Source: Candidatus Altarchaeales archaeon
GTDB taxonomy: Archaea; Altiarchaeota; Altiarchaeia; IMC4; QMZM01
Assembly: GCA_003663115.1 (NCBI GenBank)
Contig: QMZJ01000002.1
Coordinates: forward strand, 1-21,257
Length of the DNA stretch: 21,257 bases
Direction of reading: 5' to 3'
The position numbers and the translations under genes were made by a program. This document shows, one piece after another, positions 1-7,965 of this stretch. The notes under the pieces are model-generated. The model did not search any database. It was not told the origin of the DNA and was given only the letters and a program-made list of their open reading frames with translations. Each line of letters begins with the position of its first letter. The first letter of the stretch is position 1.

Positions 1-1
1 G

Positions 2-286
2 TGGATCAGGAGTTTCACAGAGTTATATGCCTTATTATTCTTCAAGGCAAACCCAGATTCATCGGGCTATGACATCTGCAAGTTCGTTGAATCAGAATAC
101 GGTTTTAAGATCTCTTATTCCAGGATATACCCCCTACTGAATGAACTCGAAAGAAAGGGGATTATATCCGTAAAAGAGGATACCAGTAAATACCCCCCGA
201 AGAGGGTGTACAGGCTCACCTCCAGGGGAATCAAGAAGATCAATCAGTACAGGGACGTTTTCCTGAGATTTCTGGAGGAAATCTAA
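2..286 (+). CDS. PadR-like winged-helix transcriptional regulator, 5' truncated
   Basis: The reading frame is open from the left edge of the window to the TAA at 284-286, giving the last 94 residues; the start lies outside. The segment SGYDICKFVESEYGFKISYSRIYPLLNELERKGII is a typical PadR-type winged helix: a domain-opening helix, then the SRIYPLL recognition helix, then the wing (YPPKRVYRLTSRG). PadR proteins are dimeric DNA-binding repressors, often autoregulated or sensing toxic compounds. The fragment starts near the usual family N-terminus, so only a few residues are probably missing, and the C-terminal dimerisation helix (INQYRDVFLRFLEEI) is short, as in small PadR proteins. It converges on trm5 with 43 nt between the stops. 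The target and ligand cannot be told from the sequence. Confidence 0.8.
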   Translation, partial: WIRSFTELYALLFFKANPDSSGYDICKFVESEYGFKISYSRIYPLLNELERKGIISVKEDTSKYPPKRVYRLTSRGIKKINQYRDVFLRFLEEI

Positions 287-329
287 GAGATAGAAACTTC
301 TCGCATAGAATTTAATTTGTATTTTCTTA

Positions 330-1328
330 TCAAAGCACCCTGAGGTCCACGCATATCCTGAAGATTCCGGGCGAGTGGGAGCCGCATTTTACGGCCTTTA
401 GAATTTCAATTTCATAGCCCAGCTCTCTGCATATCTCCTTTACCTTCTCTATGGACTCCCGTTCATTGTGAGCGAAGTCATAGAAGTGAATGACCCCATT
501 TTTTTTCAATGCGGGCAATGCGACATTCAAAAAATTGCCTGCATCCTTTGGCAGTGGCATTACGATGCGATCAAATTTCCCAAGCTTCTTCGTTTCCTCC
601 CTCACATCCCCCCTAATTGCAGTGACATCTACCTTATTCAGGGTAATATTCTCCTTCAAGTATCTAAATGCCTCTGGATTTAGCTCTATTGCATAGACCT
701 CCTTGGGTTTTGATTTCTTTGATATAAGTACGGGGTAGGGACCAACGCCGGAGAACATCACCAGGACCCTCTCATTGTCTTTAACCTGAGATGCAATTCT
801 CATTCTCTCCGTCCCAAGCCTCGGTGAGAAATAGACGGTTTCCACGTTCAGTTTGTATGAGCAGTTGTATTCCCTGTGTACGGTCTCCTTCCTCTCCTCT
901 CCGGAGATAATCTCCAGAGCCCTGGTCCTGAATTCTGTCTCAATTCTGGTTTTTTTATTCGCAACTACCTTGATGTTCTTGAATGTTTTTAGAAGTGCAT
1001 CTCCGATGATAGATTTTTTATTTTCCAGTTCTTCTGGAATCTCGAGAATTGCGATATCCCCGATTATATCAAATGATCTCGGAACCAGTTTCAATTCCTC
1101 CGGGTTTAATCTGTTTTTCAGTGCCTCCCTTAAAGATCTATGCTTTCTCGGAACCCTCTCTCCCTCGATCTCCACGAGCTCTGTATCGGGAATCTCTATC
1201 TCCTTAAGTACTGGAATGAAGAGAAAGTCTTTATCGGATAGGATCCTCCTGTTGATGTCTAAGAGGTTAAGCCCCATGAGCTTTTTCCTCACATCCTCGC
1301 CTTTCTCCTTTTTTACCTTGAGGTGCAT
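330..1328 (-). CDS. trm5: tRNA (guanine37-N1)-methyltransferase Trm5
   Basis: This 332-residue protein has the archaeal Trm5 layout. It methylates N1 of G37 next to the tRNA anticodon using S-adenosylmethionine, which prevents +1 frameshifting. An N-terminal domain (about 1-70, VKKEKGEDVRKKLMGLNLLD) precedes the catalytic region. That region contains the family motif SPRLGTERMRIA just before the Rossmann fold and the SAM loop MFSGVGPYPV (from M191). The acidic strand end AIELNPEA and the motif MPLPKDAGNFL, which occupies the NPPY-like catalytic position, follow. Length is normal for a Trm5b-like archaeal enzyme. The ATG at 1328 is preferred because the first residues resemble the usual family N-terminus. 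The start overlaps ribL by 62 nt, so the pair is probably cotranscribed and translationally coupled. Confidence 0.9.
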   Translation of the reverse strand: MHLKVKKEKGEDVRKKLMGLNLLDINRRILSDKDFLFIPVLKEIEIPDTELVEIEGERVPRKHRSLREALKNRLNPEELKLVPRSFDIIGDIAILEIPEELENKKSIIGDALLKTFKNIKVVANKKTRIETEFRTRALEIISGEERKETVHREYNCSYKLNVETVYFSPRLGTERMRIASQVKDNERVLVMFSGVGPYPVLISKKSKPKEVYAIELNPEAFRYLKENITLNKVDVTAIRGDVREETKKLGKFDRIVMPLPKDAGNFLNVALPALKKNGVIHFYDFAHNERESIEKVKEICRELGYEIEILKAVKCGSHSPGIFRICVDLRVL

Positions 1329-1737
1329 TCTTAATTCTTGAAATTATCTCCCTGGTGCTGTGCAGTCCCCTGTCCCAGTATTTCTTGATCCTAACGACTC
1401 TTGTCTTCAGGCCCCTTTTCTCGAGCTCTTTTTTTAGTTCTCTCTCGTCGAAATCCTGGTCATTTCCCAGGGCTATTACATCCGGCTTTATCTCCGTGAT
1501 GGGTTTAAATATATCTTTCTCGTCTCCCAGAACTGCGCGATCAACCATCTTCAGTGCCCTGACAACCTCAAGCCTCTGTTCCTCTGGAATAAATTTATTG
1601 AGTTTTCTCCTCTCCACCATTCTGTCTCTGGCAACTATCACGATCAGTTCATCCCCCAGCTTTCTTGCTTCCCGCAGGTACAGGATGTGTCCCGGATGGA
1701 GTATGGTAAAGGCACCAGTTGCAACTACCTTGGTCAT
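1267..1737 (-). CDS. ribL: archaeal FAD synthetase (FMN adenylyltransferase) RibL
   Basis: This 156-residue protein belongs to the cytidylyltransferase-like nucleotidyltransferases. It carries the HxGH motif as HPGH at residues 14-17 in the N-terminal GAFTILHPGHILYL, and the C-terminal signature STREII. RibL transfers AMP from ATP to FMN to make FAD; archaea lack the bacterial RibF. The family match is strong, but a related glycerol-phosphate cytidylyltransferase activity cannot be fully excluded from sequence alone. The recognisable family domain ends near SRIKNAP. The last 17 or so residues (rich in K, G, E and R) are encoded inside the 5' end of trm5, in another frame. It is divergent from the gene starting at 1852, with 114 bp between starts. 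Confidence 0.85.
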   Translation of the reverse strand: MTKVVATGAFTILHPGHILYLREARKLGDELIVIVARDRMVERRKLNKFIPEEQRLEVVRALKMVDRAVLGDEKDIFKPITEIKPDVIALGNDQDFDERELKKELEKRGLKTRVVRIKKYWDRGLHSTREIISRIKNAPQGKKGERRGCEEKAHGA

Positions 1738-1821
1738 CTTGGGTTATTATCTAAAAGAGGAGGGAGAGGGTGTCCTCATCCGCGGTTTGGTAAGTTATTA
1801 AGATTAATTTCTATCTATTAA

Positions 1822-1834
1822 TCTATATATTGAA
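1822..1834 (+). promoter_or_regulatory. probable TATA box of the L31e-aIF6 gene cluster
   Basis: The AT-rich stretch CTATATATTG lies about 25 nt before the ATG at 1852. That spacing places the archaeal transcription start at or next to the start codon, implying a leaderless mRNA. No Shine-Dalgarno sequence precedes this ATG, which agrees. The call rests on position and composition only. Confidence 0.5.
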
Positions 1835-1851
1835 TCTAAAGTAAAAACAAG

Positions 1852-2280
1852 ATGAGGATCGATCTGAGGTATACCGAGATAGGGGCAAGGAGATTTAGTG
1901 AAGCCAAGGGTCGGATTAATATTAACAATAACAGTACCATTACCTCCGTGGATCTGGTAGATGATAAGGTATCCATAGAATTCCTATTTACGAGTAGCTA
2001 TGAACCAAATGTGGGGGAGATCAGAATCAAGGGGAATATACTGGTCTCGGATTCAAAGGAGAATATAGAAAGAACGATAAAGGAGTGGGGAAGGAGCGGT
2101 CGAAAGAATCTACCGGCAGATATAGCAGAAGATATTCACAATGCGATAATATCCAATTGCATCATGGAGACCGTGATACTGGCGAGAGAGATTCAGCTAC
2201 CTTCTCCCGTGCCGGTACCGAAGGTTTCTATGAAGGACAGGGAAAGATCAAGAGAGGGAACGGAGAGTTATATACGATAA
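1852..2280 (+). CDS. conserved-looking archaeal protein of unknown function (possibly SecB-like fold)
   Basis: I do not recognise a firm family for this 142-residue protein. It begins MRIDLRYTEIGARRFSEAKG and has an alternating beta-rich first half: TSVDLVDDKVSIEFLFTSSY, then GEIRIKGNILVSD. A helical region (ADIAEDIHNAIISNCIMETVILAREI) and a proline-rich motif, LPSPVPVPKVS, follow. That layout recalls archaeal proteins loosely described as SecB-like: a curved sheet, then a helix, then LPxPxPLP. This is recalled, not shown. No signal peptide or membrane segment is seen. It is the first gene of a run with L31e (2 nt gap) and aIF6, so it is probably cotranscribed with translation genes. The end is highly charged (SMKDRERSREGTESYIR). 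Confidence 0.6.
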   Translation: MRIDLRYTEIGARRFSEAKGRININNNSTITSVDLVDDKVSIEFLFTSSYEPNVGEIRIKGNILVSDSKENIERTIKEWGRSGRKNLPADIAEDIHNAIISNCIMETVILAREIQLPSPVPVPKVSMKDRERSREGTESYIR

Positions 2281-2282
2281 AA

Positions 2283-2525
2283 ATGGAGAAGATTTATACG
2301 ATACCCTTAAGGGATGCATTCAAGGCACCAAGAACCAAGAGGGCAAACAAAGCGGTCAAGATCGTTAAGAGATTTTTGGCGGAGAAATTAAAGTTGGAAG
2401 ATGTTAAACTGGACTCATCGGTAAATAATGCGCTGTGGAATAGAAGTATTGGAAAACCGCCACGCAGAATAAAGGTCGAGGTTACAAGGGAGGGAGACAG
2501 TACGATCGTGAAATTGGCCGAATGA
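2283..2525 (+). CDS. rpl31e: 50S ribosomal protein L31e (eL31)
   Basis: This 80-residue protein starts MEKIYTIPLRDAFKAPRTKR and contains RANKAVKIVKRFLAEKLK and ALWNRSIGKPPRRIKVEV, the usual signatures of eL31. eL31 sits near the exit of the peptide tunnel on the archaeal and eukaryotic large subunit. The frame is open further upstream, but the ATG at 2283 is chosen because it lies directly after the upstream stop and gives the normal family length and N-terminus. The stop overlaps the next start as ATGA (2522-2525), so translation of aIF6 is probably coupled. The L39e gene, often immediately upstream of L31e in euryarchaea, is not here; only 2 nt separate this gene from its neighbour. Confidence 0.92.
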   Translation: MEKIYTIPLRDAFKAPRTKRANKAVKIVKRFLAEKLKLEDVKLDSSVNNALWNRSIGKPPRRIKVEVTREGDSTIVKLAE

Positions 2526-3181
2526 TTTCTAAAATGCATGTACAGCAGGTGTCTGTTCGGGGTGAGGATTTTATAGGGCTCTTGGGAACCGCAACCGATG
2601 CATATGCAGTATTATCCAGCAATTTTCCAGAGACAGAGGCATTGGGTGTTCCCATAGTAAAAACGAGGCTTTATGGTACAAATTTAATTGGTCTATTCTG
2701 TGTTGGGAACTCCAATGGTTTATTGCTGCCCTATTTCATATCCGATGATGAGATCGAAGAGCTGAAAAAATCCCTTGGAGAGGAGATCGAAATCGGCAGG
2801 CTTATGGATAAATGTACCGCCATCGGAAATCTGATAGCCTGTAATGATCATGCGGCGATAGTAAGTCCCCTCATATCCGAAACAAAAACGATCAAGAAGG
2901 TGCTCGGTGTGAAGGTTGTACAAAGAAGAATCTCCGGACACGACGAGGTGGGGGCCTGCTGTGTTGCAACGAATAGGGGGTTTTTGGTTCACCCCGATGC
3001 CGAGGATGAGCTGAAGAAGATATCCAAGATCTTCAAGGTTAACGGATTGGTGGGTTCCGTAAATTTTGGATTCCCATTCGTAAAATCCGGGTTGATTGCA
3101 AACTCTAACGGATACTTAGCGGGATCGAGAACTACCGGAATCGAGCTGGGAAGGATCGATGAGGCATTGGGGTTTCTTTAG
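2522..3181 (+). CDS. eif6: translation initiation factor 6 (aIF6), ribosome anti-association factor
   Basis: This 219-residue protein has the repeated pentein fold expected of aIF6/eIF6. Internal repeats recur about every 45 residues and include the glycine- and asparagine-rich turns GNSNGLLLP, CNDHAAIVSP, TNRGFLVHP and ANSNGYLAGSRTTGIELGRI. aIF6 binds the large subunit near the sarcin-ricin loop, L14e and L24e, and blocks 30S joining. The ATG at 2522 overlaps the L31e stop. A second in-frame ATG (M5) is possible and would remove only four residues. The usual downstream partners in many euryarchaea (ribosomal protein LX, prefoldin alpha, ftsY) are absent; instead a gap with a possible remnant follows. 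Confidence 0.93.
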   Translation: MISKMHVQQVSVRGEDFIGLLGTATDAYAVLSSNFPETEALGVPIVKTRLYGTNLIGLFCVGNSNGLLLPYFISDDEIEELKKSLGEEIEIGRLMDKCTAIGNLIACNDHAAIVSPLISETKTIKKVLGVKVVQRRISGHDEVGACCVATNRGFLVHPDAEDELKKISKIFKVNGLVGSVNFGFPFVKSGLIANSNGYLAGSRTTGIELGRIDEALGFL

Positions 3182-3186
3182 CTTAG

Positions 3187-3200
3187 ATATTATAAATCAA
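3187..3200 (+). promoter_or_regulatory. candidate TATA box upstream of the RNase J-like gene
   Basis: TATTATAAATCAAA lies just after the aIF6 stop. Archaeal spacing would put a transcription start near 3220, leaving about 150 nt of leader before the ATG at 3370. A second AT-rich element (GAATTATAAATTC, 3350-3362) lies too close to the ATG to act as its TATA box. Confidence 0.35.
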
Positions 3201-3351
3201 ATTCATAACCAAAAAACTTGTTAATGAGAGGGATTCCCCTGTTCTAGCCTGTGCAATGCTGGAGGACATAGTGAATCAGATGGGGAGAAGAGGGTATGTA
3301 AAGGAATCTGGAAGGAAGGGCAGAGAACTGCTGCATGCGAGGGTAGATTGA
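3196..3351 (+). pseudogene. possible gene remnant between aif6 and the RNase J-like gene
   Basis: One plus-strand frame is open from 3196 to the TGA at 3349-3351 and reads as a coherent, charged helical peptide (LVNERDSPVLACAMLED, then IVNQMGRRGYVKESGRKG, then RELLHARVD). It lacks a good start: the first in-frame ATG (3256) would leave 31 residues and has no ribosome binding site. The composition looks like the C-terminal end of a real protein, so I list it as a possible decayed fragment. It could equally be chance coding-like sequence in a leader region. No family was recognised. Confidence 0.25.
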
Positions 3352-3369
3352 ATTATAAATTCAATAAGA

Positions 3370-4797
3370 ATGGTCGGTCTGACATTTTACGGCGGCGTTA
3401 ACGAGATCGGTGGCAATAAAATTCTGTTGGAGGATAAGGACACGAAGGTATTCCTGGATTTCGGGATTGGCTTCGGGACGAGGGGGAAATTCTTTGAGGA
3501 GTTCCTTACTCCCAGGACTGCGAACGGCATTGGGGACTTTCTTGTGATGGGTTTGATTCCAGATATAAAAGGCGTCTATAGAAATGACCTGTTAACCCAC
3601 TATGGCAGGGAGCCGGAGGAACCAGACATTGATGCCGTTGTCTTATCTCATGCCCACGCAGATCATGCCAATTACATCTCCTTCCTTCACGAAGATATCC
3701 CGATCTACTGCGGAGAAACAGCAAAATTGATCTTAGAGGCGGTTGAGGAGCAGAGTAAAAGAGATATAGAGAATGAGGTCCTGAACTTTAAAAGAAGACC
3801 TCTCTTCAGAAAGGACTACAGAAAACCGCCCGTTGAGAGAACATTCAAAACCTTCAGAACCGGTGACAGAATAAAGATCGGCAGTCTGGAAATAGAGCCA
3901 GTTCACGTAGACCATTCCGTTCCCGGAGCTTATGGATTTATAATCCACACATCCGAGGGGGCGGTTGTATATACGGGAGACCTGAGACTCCATGGAAACA
4001 GCCCCCAATTAACATTGGATTTTGTGGAAAAGGCAAAGGAATCTAAACCTGTAGCGATGATAACGGAGGGCACGAGAATTGACGTGGAGAAGGATAATTC
4101 AACCGAGCAGACCGTTTATAATACCGCAAAGAGGATAGTCAATGATTCCCGTGGACTGGTTATAGCAGATTTCAATTTCAAGGATGTTGATCGCTTTAAG
4201 ACTTTCTACAAGATCGCCGCGGAGTCAAACAGAAAGCTTGTGATAAGCTTCAAGCACGCATGTTTCCTTGAGAGATATGCGTCAGATAAAAAACTGAATG
4301 TCCCGGATTCGAATGACGAGAATATAATGCTCTTTAAGCCAAAGCTGGGAACTGGAACCTATGATGATGGCGATTACAGTAACTATAAATTTATCAAGAA
4401 CAGACTAAATTATCCAAATATCCTGACTGCAGATGAAATCCGGAGGAAACAGAATGAGTACATACTCGTACTGAATTTCTGGTACTTCAACAACCTCGTG
4501 GATCTGAAGCCGGAGAATAGCGTTTATATCCATTCACTCTCCGAACCCTTTAACGAAGAGATGGAGATCAGCTTTGAAAGAATGAAAAACTGGCTCGACC
4601 ACTTCAATTTAAAATCTTATCGGGCTCACTGCTCCGGACACGCATCTCGCTTTGAATTGAGAAAGATCATCGAAGGGATAAATCCAGAGAAATTGTATCC
4701 GATACATACGGAACACCCGGAGATGTTCAGGGACATAGTACCCGGAGATATCGGGGTTGATATCCCCCTCAAAGACGGGGTATATGAGATAAAGTAA
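3370..4797 (+). CDS. RNase J-like metallo-beta-lactamase / beta-CASP ribonuclease
   Basis: This 475-residue protein begins FYGGVNEIGGNKILLED, typical of RNase J-like enzymes. It carries the metal motif HAHADH at residues 94-99, a later metal aspartate in YTGDLRLHG, and the beta-CASP-region motif AHCSGHAS followed by YPIHTEHPEMF near the C-terminus. The family folds as a metallo-beta-lactamase domain with an inserted beta-CASP domain and binds two zinc ions. Members act as 5'-3' exo- or endoribonucleases in RNA processing and decay; aRNase J enzymes are known in euryarchaea. Substrate preference cannot be told from sequence. It stands alone, with a leader of up to 150 nt, and converges on the phasin-like gene. 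Confidence 0.82.
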   Translation: MVGLTFYGGVNEIGGNKILLEDKDTKVFLDFGIGFGTRGKFFEEFLTPRTANGIGDFLVMGLIPDIKGVYRNDLLTHYGREPEEPDIDAVVLSHAHADHANYISFLHEDIPIYCGETAKLILEAVEEQSKRDIENEVLNFKRRPLFRKDYRKPPVERTFKTFRTGDRIKIGSLEIEPVHVDHSVPGAYGFIIHTSEGAVVYTGDLRLHGNSPQLTLDFVEKAKESKPVAMITEGTRIDVEKDNSTEQTVYNTAKRIVNDSRGLVIADFNFKDVDRFKTFYKIAAESNRKLVISFKHACFLERYASDKKLNVPDSNDENIMLFKPKLGTGTYDDGDYSNYKFIKNRLNYPNILTADEIRRKQNEYILVLNFWYFNNLVDLKPENSVYIHSLSEPFNEEMEISFERMKNWLDHFNLKSYRAHCSGHASRFELRKIIEGINPEKLYPIHTEHPEMFRDIVPGDIGVDIPLKDGVYEIK

Positions 4798-4869
4798 GAG
4801 TAATCAAATAGAGCCACGCTGTGGTACATCACTCCTTCTGGGTTCTTTTCGCCGGATATAAGAGGGAAT

Positions 4870-5172
4870 TTATCTCTTCTTTTTCATGGTCTTCTCCAGC
4901 TCCTCTATTCTCTTCTCCAGCCTTCGTACATCCTCTTTGGATGCCACGTTTATACCCTTCAATGTCTTCTTGACCTCTCTGTCAATTCTCTTCGTCAGTT
5001 CCTTTCCCTGTTCCTCCGATTTCTTCAGAAGGTCCTTAACCAGGGCCTTCCCCTCGTCCTGCGTGATCTCGCCCTTTTTAACCAGATCGTTTGCTAACTC
5101 CTCTGCCTTTTCCTTCGTAAGTGCAACAATTCCAATTCCCAGCAGACCAATCTTTCGTATATATTCTTTCAT
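4870..5172 (-). CDS. phasin-like / PhaI-like coiled-coil protein
   Basis: This 100-residue protein opens with a short hydrophobic patch (IGLLGIGIVAL) and continues as a long charged helix with heptad character. The pattern GEITQDEGKALVKDLLKK and ASKEDVRRLEKRIEELE matches proteins annotated as phasin family or polyhydroxyalkanoate-synthesis regulator phasin. In archaea without such granules the real role is unknown; it may be a structural coiled-coil oligomer. A longer frame from a GTG at 5181 exists. The ATG at 5172 is chosen because a strong Shine-Dalgarno sequence GAGGTGA ends 5 nt before it and overlaps the GTG. It has its own TATA-like element downstream of rad50, so it is probably not simply the last gene of the repair array. 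Confidence 0.75.
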   Translation of the reverse strand: MKEYIRKIGLLGIGIVALTKEKAEELANDLVKKGEITQDEGKALVKDLLKKSEEQGKELTKRIDREVKKTLKGINVASKEDVRRLEKRIEELEKTMKKKR

Positions 5173-5226
5173 AAATATCACCTCATAGGGTAATTTATTG
5201 TATACTAAAAATAAAAGGAAAGAAGG

Positions 5227-5240
5227 ATTTTATATAAATC
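5227..5240 (-). promoter_or_regulatory. TATA box of the phasin-like gene
   Basis: On the minus strand the sequence reads GATTTATATAAAAT, directly downstream of the rad50 stop. It is about 60 nt upstream of the ATG at 5172, predicting a leader of roughly 30 nt that contains the GAGGTGA ribosome binding site. Confidence 0.5.
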
Positions 5241-5250
5241 CCCGAATCTT

Positions 5251-7959
5251 TCATGCGGCCGTACATATCGACCTGCCGTTTCTCCATTCGATCTTGAATA
5301 GGTGATCCGCCGCACCCTCGAGCTCTGGATCGTGAGTAACCAGGATCACCTGAGGCAACATCTTAAGTTTTCTGAATATCTGCACCAGTTCCTGTCGCCT
5401 GTAGGAATCCAGGTGGATCGTTGGCTCATCCAGAATCATTAACTCGCTTCTCCCCTTGGATAAAACCCTCGCTATCCCCAGCCTTAATGCCAGGGCGATC
5501 GCTATCTTCTCTCCACCAGATATCATGTCGATCGACTTGGAGCCGTCCATACCGTACATCTCGATGTTGTAATCATCATCGATGGTAATGTTAGAATACC
5601 TCATGTCGAAACCGCCGAATATCTCCTTGGTGAACTCTTCAATGGCGGGTCTTGCCCTGATTCTTAATTCTTTCTGCAGACCATCCTTACCGAATAACTC
5701 CCGCAGCCTGGACAGGAAGGAAATAAAGTTTTCAATTTTCTTTAGTTCTCTTTCCCTAAGCGTTAATCTCTCTAATTTCTGCTCTAATTTCTCGATATCT
5801 TCTGTAATTCTCTTTATCTCAACCCTAAGATTTTCTCTCTCGGTTCTTAGAGCGTTCAGTTTCTCCCGACATGTTTCCAGTGATTTGATTATTTTTTCGT
5901 GTTCTTCTTTATTATACTCTAGTGTATCGATCTCCCTGGATAATTCATTTATTCTCTTTCGATGTTCCGATATCCTCGACCTTACCTCGGTCAACTCGCT
6001 CTTCAGGGATTCCCTCCCCTTGATGACACCTAGCAGTTCATTATATCTGGCCTCAGACCTTCTCAGCATATCCAACTCCTTTGTAATGTCCTCTGGTACG
6101 GTTTTCAGCTTACTGGCGTAACTCTGATAGCTCCTCCTGGTCTCCATTAACCTTTCGGTTTCTGATGCGAGGGATGCCTCCAGCTCGGGTTTGTTTTTCC
6201 CATCTCTCCCCAGGAAATGCTGTGCCGATTCATATTTTTTATAATCGGGTTCCAATTCTTTCATTAGCTTATCTTTTTCGGACAGCGTAGAATCTATTTC
6301 GGTTAATTTTTTGACCTTTCCCAGAAGCCGGTCTCTTTCAATTGCTCGTCTCTTGATCTCATCCTTCTCCTCCCGGATTGTTCCCGATCTGGATTCGAGC
6401 AGGTCGATGGGGATTTTATCTATTGATTCTTTCATATTGGAGAGTTCTTTTTTCTTTAATTCGAGATCCTTAGCACGTGATTCAAGCTCCCGTATTTTAT
6501 GATCGTTCGATGCTCTGCGGGTATTGTATTCTCTTAGGAGTTCTGCCTTGTGCTCCTCTGTAAGTGGTGCGCCGCACGTGGGGCATTTTCCCTTGGCGCG
6601 ATCCAATTCAGTTATTGCCTTTTTTAACTCCCGATTCATAGCTTTTAAACCCGAGATCCTGTCCTTTAGTTCTGTGTATCTGCTGTCGGTTTCTTTCAGG
6701 ATCTTCTCCAAGTTTGTCTTTTTCTGGACGAGAATCTCTTTTAATTGCTCTATTGAATCTATCCCGCAGTCGAGTGTGGAGGACGCCTCCCGTAATGCCC
6801 GGGATATCTCACCCTCAAGTTTCTTTATTTTCTCTCGGGATCTACTGATGCAGTCTTCGACCTGCTTTAGTTCCCCGTCGGCACCCGCGTATTTCTCTCT
6901 CCCCCTTCTGATTTCCTCTATCTTATCTTTTATCTGACAGTATTCCTTATAATTTTTCCGGGTTTCTCTGGATATCCTCTCATATTCTGCTATCTGTTTT
7001 AGCTCTTTTTCTATCTCTTTTATCCGTTGAAGTATGATTTTTTCGTCATTCTTTAATTGTTGGAGCCTCTCCATGAAGGGTATCTGTTCGATCATTGGTT
7101 TTAACTCTCTTGTTTCCAATTCTGCTTCATCTATCTCTTTTAGCCTGGATAAAAGCCTTGATTTCCTGTCCGTCTTCTCTCTCAGAGCCCTTTTCTGGTT
7201 GTCCATATCGGAGGATAGCTTTAGATATCTCTCCCTTCTCTTATCGTACTCCTCTTTCCTTTTCTTAAGCTCTTCTACCCTCTCCTCCTGCAGGGAGATC
7301 TCCTCCCGTTTTTTGATTTCATCACCTTTTTTCATCTCCAGCTCTTTTTTATTATTCTGTAGCTCCGTTTCTATATCCTTTCTTCCCTTAAGCTCTGCTT
7401 CGATTTCGATCCTTTTTGATTCGAAATCCCCAATGACCCCATGCATATTACTCCATGCTTTCTGTAATGCGTCAATACCCAGCAATCTGCCGACGATGTT
7501 CTTCCGTTCAGAGGGGCTGGCGTCCAGTAACCTCGCGATTTCACCCTGCCGGATATAGATCGCATTAAGAAACAGTGTCTCATCTGTCTGCAGGATCCTC
7601 CTTATCTCCTCCGTAACCGCCCTGTCGCCCTCCTGGATCATGTTTCCGAGGAAGGTACCGTTGTTCTTTATGAATAATCTCGATTCTGGACCGGTGTTCT
7701 CTCTTTTCTTACGAATGACCTTGTACTCCTTTCCATTGTGCTCAAAGACCAGCTCTACCCCCATCTCGTGGGTCTCTCTCTTGATCAGATCGTCTATCTT
7801 TGCCACATGCTGTTTGAAGAGTGCAAAGGATATTGCCTCTAAGATGCTCGTTTTACCCGCCCCATTCTCGCCTATCAGTACAGAGATCCCGGTATCAAAA
7901 TTCAACTCGGTATTGCTGTGCGACCTGAAGTTCTGAAGTTTAATGGATTTTATGATCAT
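5251..7959 (-). CDS. rad50: DNA double-strand break repair ATPase Rad50
   Basis: This 902-residue SMC-like protein has all Rad50 landmarks. The Walker A motif GENGAGKT is at 30-37, followed by the Q-loop region (IYIRQGEIARLLD). Two long coiled-coil arms flank the zinc hook CPTCG (Cys459 and Cys462). The ABC signature SGGEK begins at 814 and the Walker B motif MILDEPT has its aspartate at 844; the D-loop region HLDSYRR follows. Rad50 dimers tether DNA ends through the hook and control Mre11 nuclease by ATP-driven closing. Length is normal for archaeal Rad50. It starts 6 nt after the mre11 stop, as the last gene of the repair array. Arms are charged and low in complexity, so many antisense open frames here are artefacts. 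Confidence 0.96.
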   Translation of the reverse strand: MIIKSIKLQNFRSHSNTELNFDTGISVLIGENGAGKTSILEAISFALFKQHVAKIDDLIKRETHEMGVELVFEHNGKEYKVIRKKRENTGPESRLFIKNNGTFLGNMIQEGDRAVTEEIRRILQTDETLFLNAIYIRQGEIARLLDASPSERKNIVGRLLGIDALQKAWSNMHGVIGDFESKRIEIEAELKGRKDIETELQNNKKELEMKKGDEIKKREEISLQEERVEELKKRKEEYDKRRERYLKLSSDMDNQKRALREKTDRKSRLLSRLKEIDEAELETRELKPMIEQIPFMERLQQLKNDEKIILQRIKEIEKELKQIAEYERISRETRKNYKEYCQIKDKIEEIRRGREKYAGADGELKQVEDCISRSREKIKKLEGEISRALREASSTLDCGIDSIEQLKEILVQKKTNLEKILKETDSRYTELKDRISGLKAMNRELKKAITELDRAKGKCPTCGAPLTEEHKAELLREYNTRRASNDHKIRELESRAKDLELKKKELSNMKESIDKIPIDLLESRSGTIREEKDEIKRRAIERDRLLGKVKKLTEIDSTLSEKDKLMKELEPDYKKYESAQHFLGRDGKNKPELEASLASETERLMETRRSYQSYASKLKTVPEDITKELDMLRRSEARYNELLGVIKGRESLKSELTEVRSRISEHRKRINELSREIDTLEYNKEEHEKIIKSLETCREKLNALRTERENLRVEIKRITEDIEKLEQKLERLTLRERELKKIENFISFLSRLRELFGKDGLQKELRIRARPAIEEFTKEIFGGFDMRYSNITIDDDYNIEMYGMDGSKSIDMISGGEKIAIALALRLGIARVLSKGRSELMILDEPTIHLDSYRRQELVQIFRKLKMLPQVILVTHDPELEGAADHLFKIEWRNGRSICTAA

Positions 7960-7965
7960 TCTAAT

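Noticed and set aside
853..1341. Plus-strand open frames opposite trm5 and ribL
   Set aside because: They are shadows of the minus-strand genes, hydrophobic by codon complementarity, without starts or neighbours that fit.
2085..2282. N-terminal extension of L31e in the same frame, reaching back into the preceding gene
   Set aside because: The extra 66 residues do not resemble any L31e, and the ATG at 2283 gives the normal protein.
3350..3362. AT-rich GAATTATAAATTC taken as promoter of the RNase J-like gene
   Set aside because: It lies only about 10 nt before the ATG, so transcription would begin inside the gene; the N-terminus is well conserved, so a later start is unlikely.
5582..7936. Long plus-strand open frames opposite rad50 (up to 179 codons)
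   Set aside because: They are rich in Ser, Phe and Leu, the expected mirror image of the Lys/Glu-rich coiled-coil codons of Rad50.
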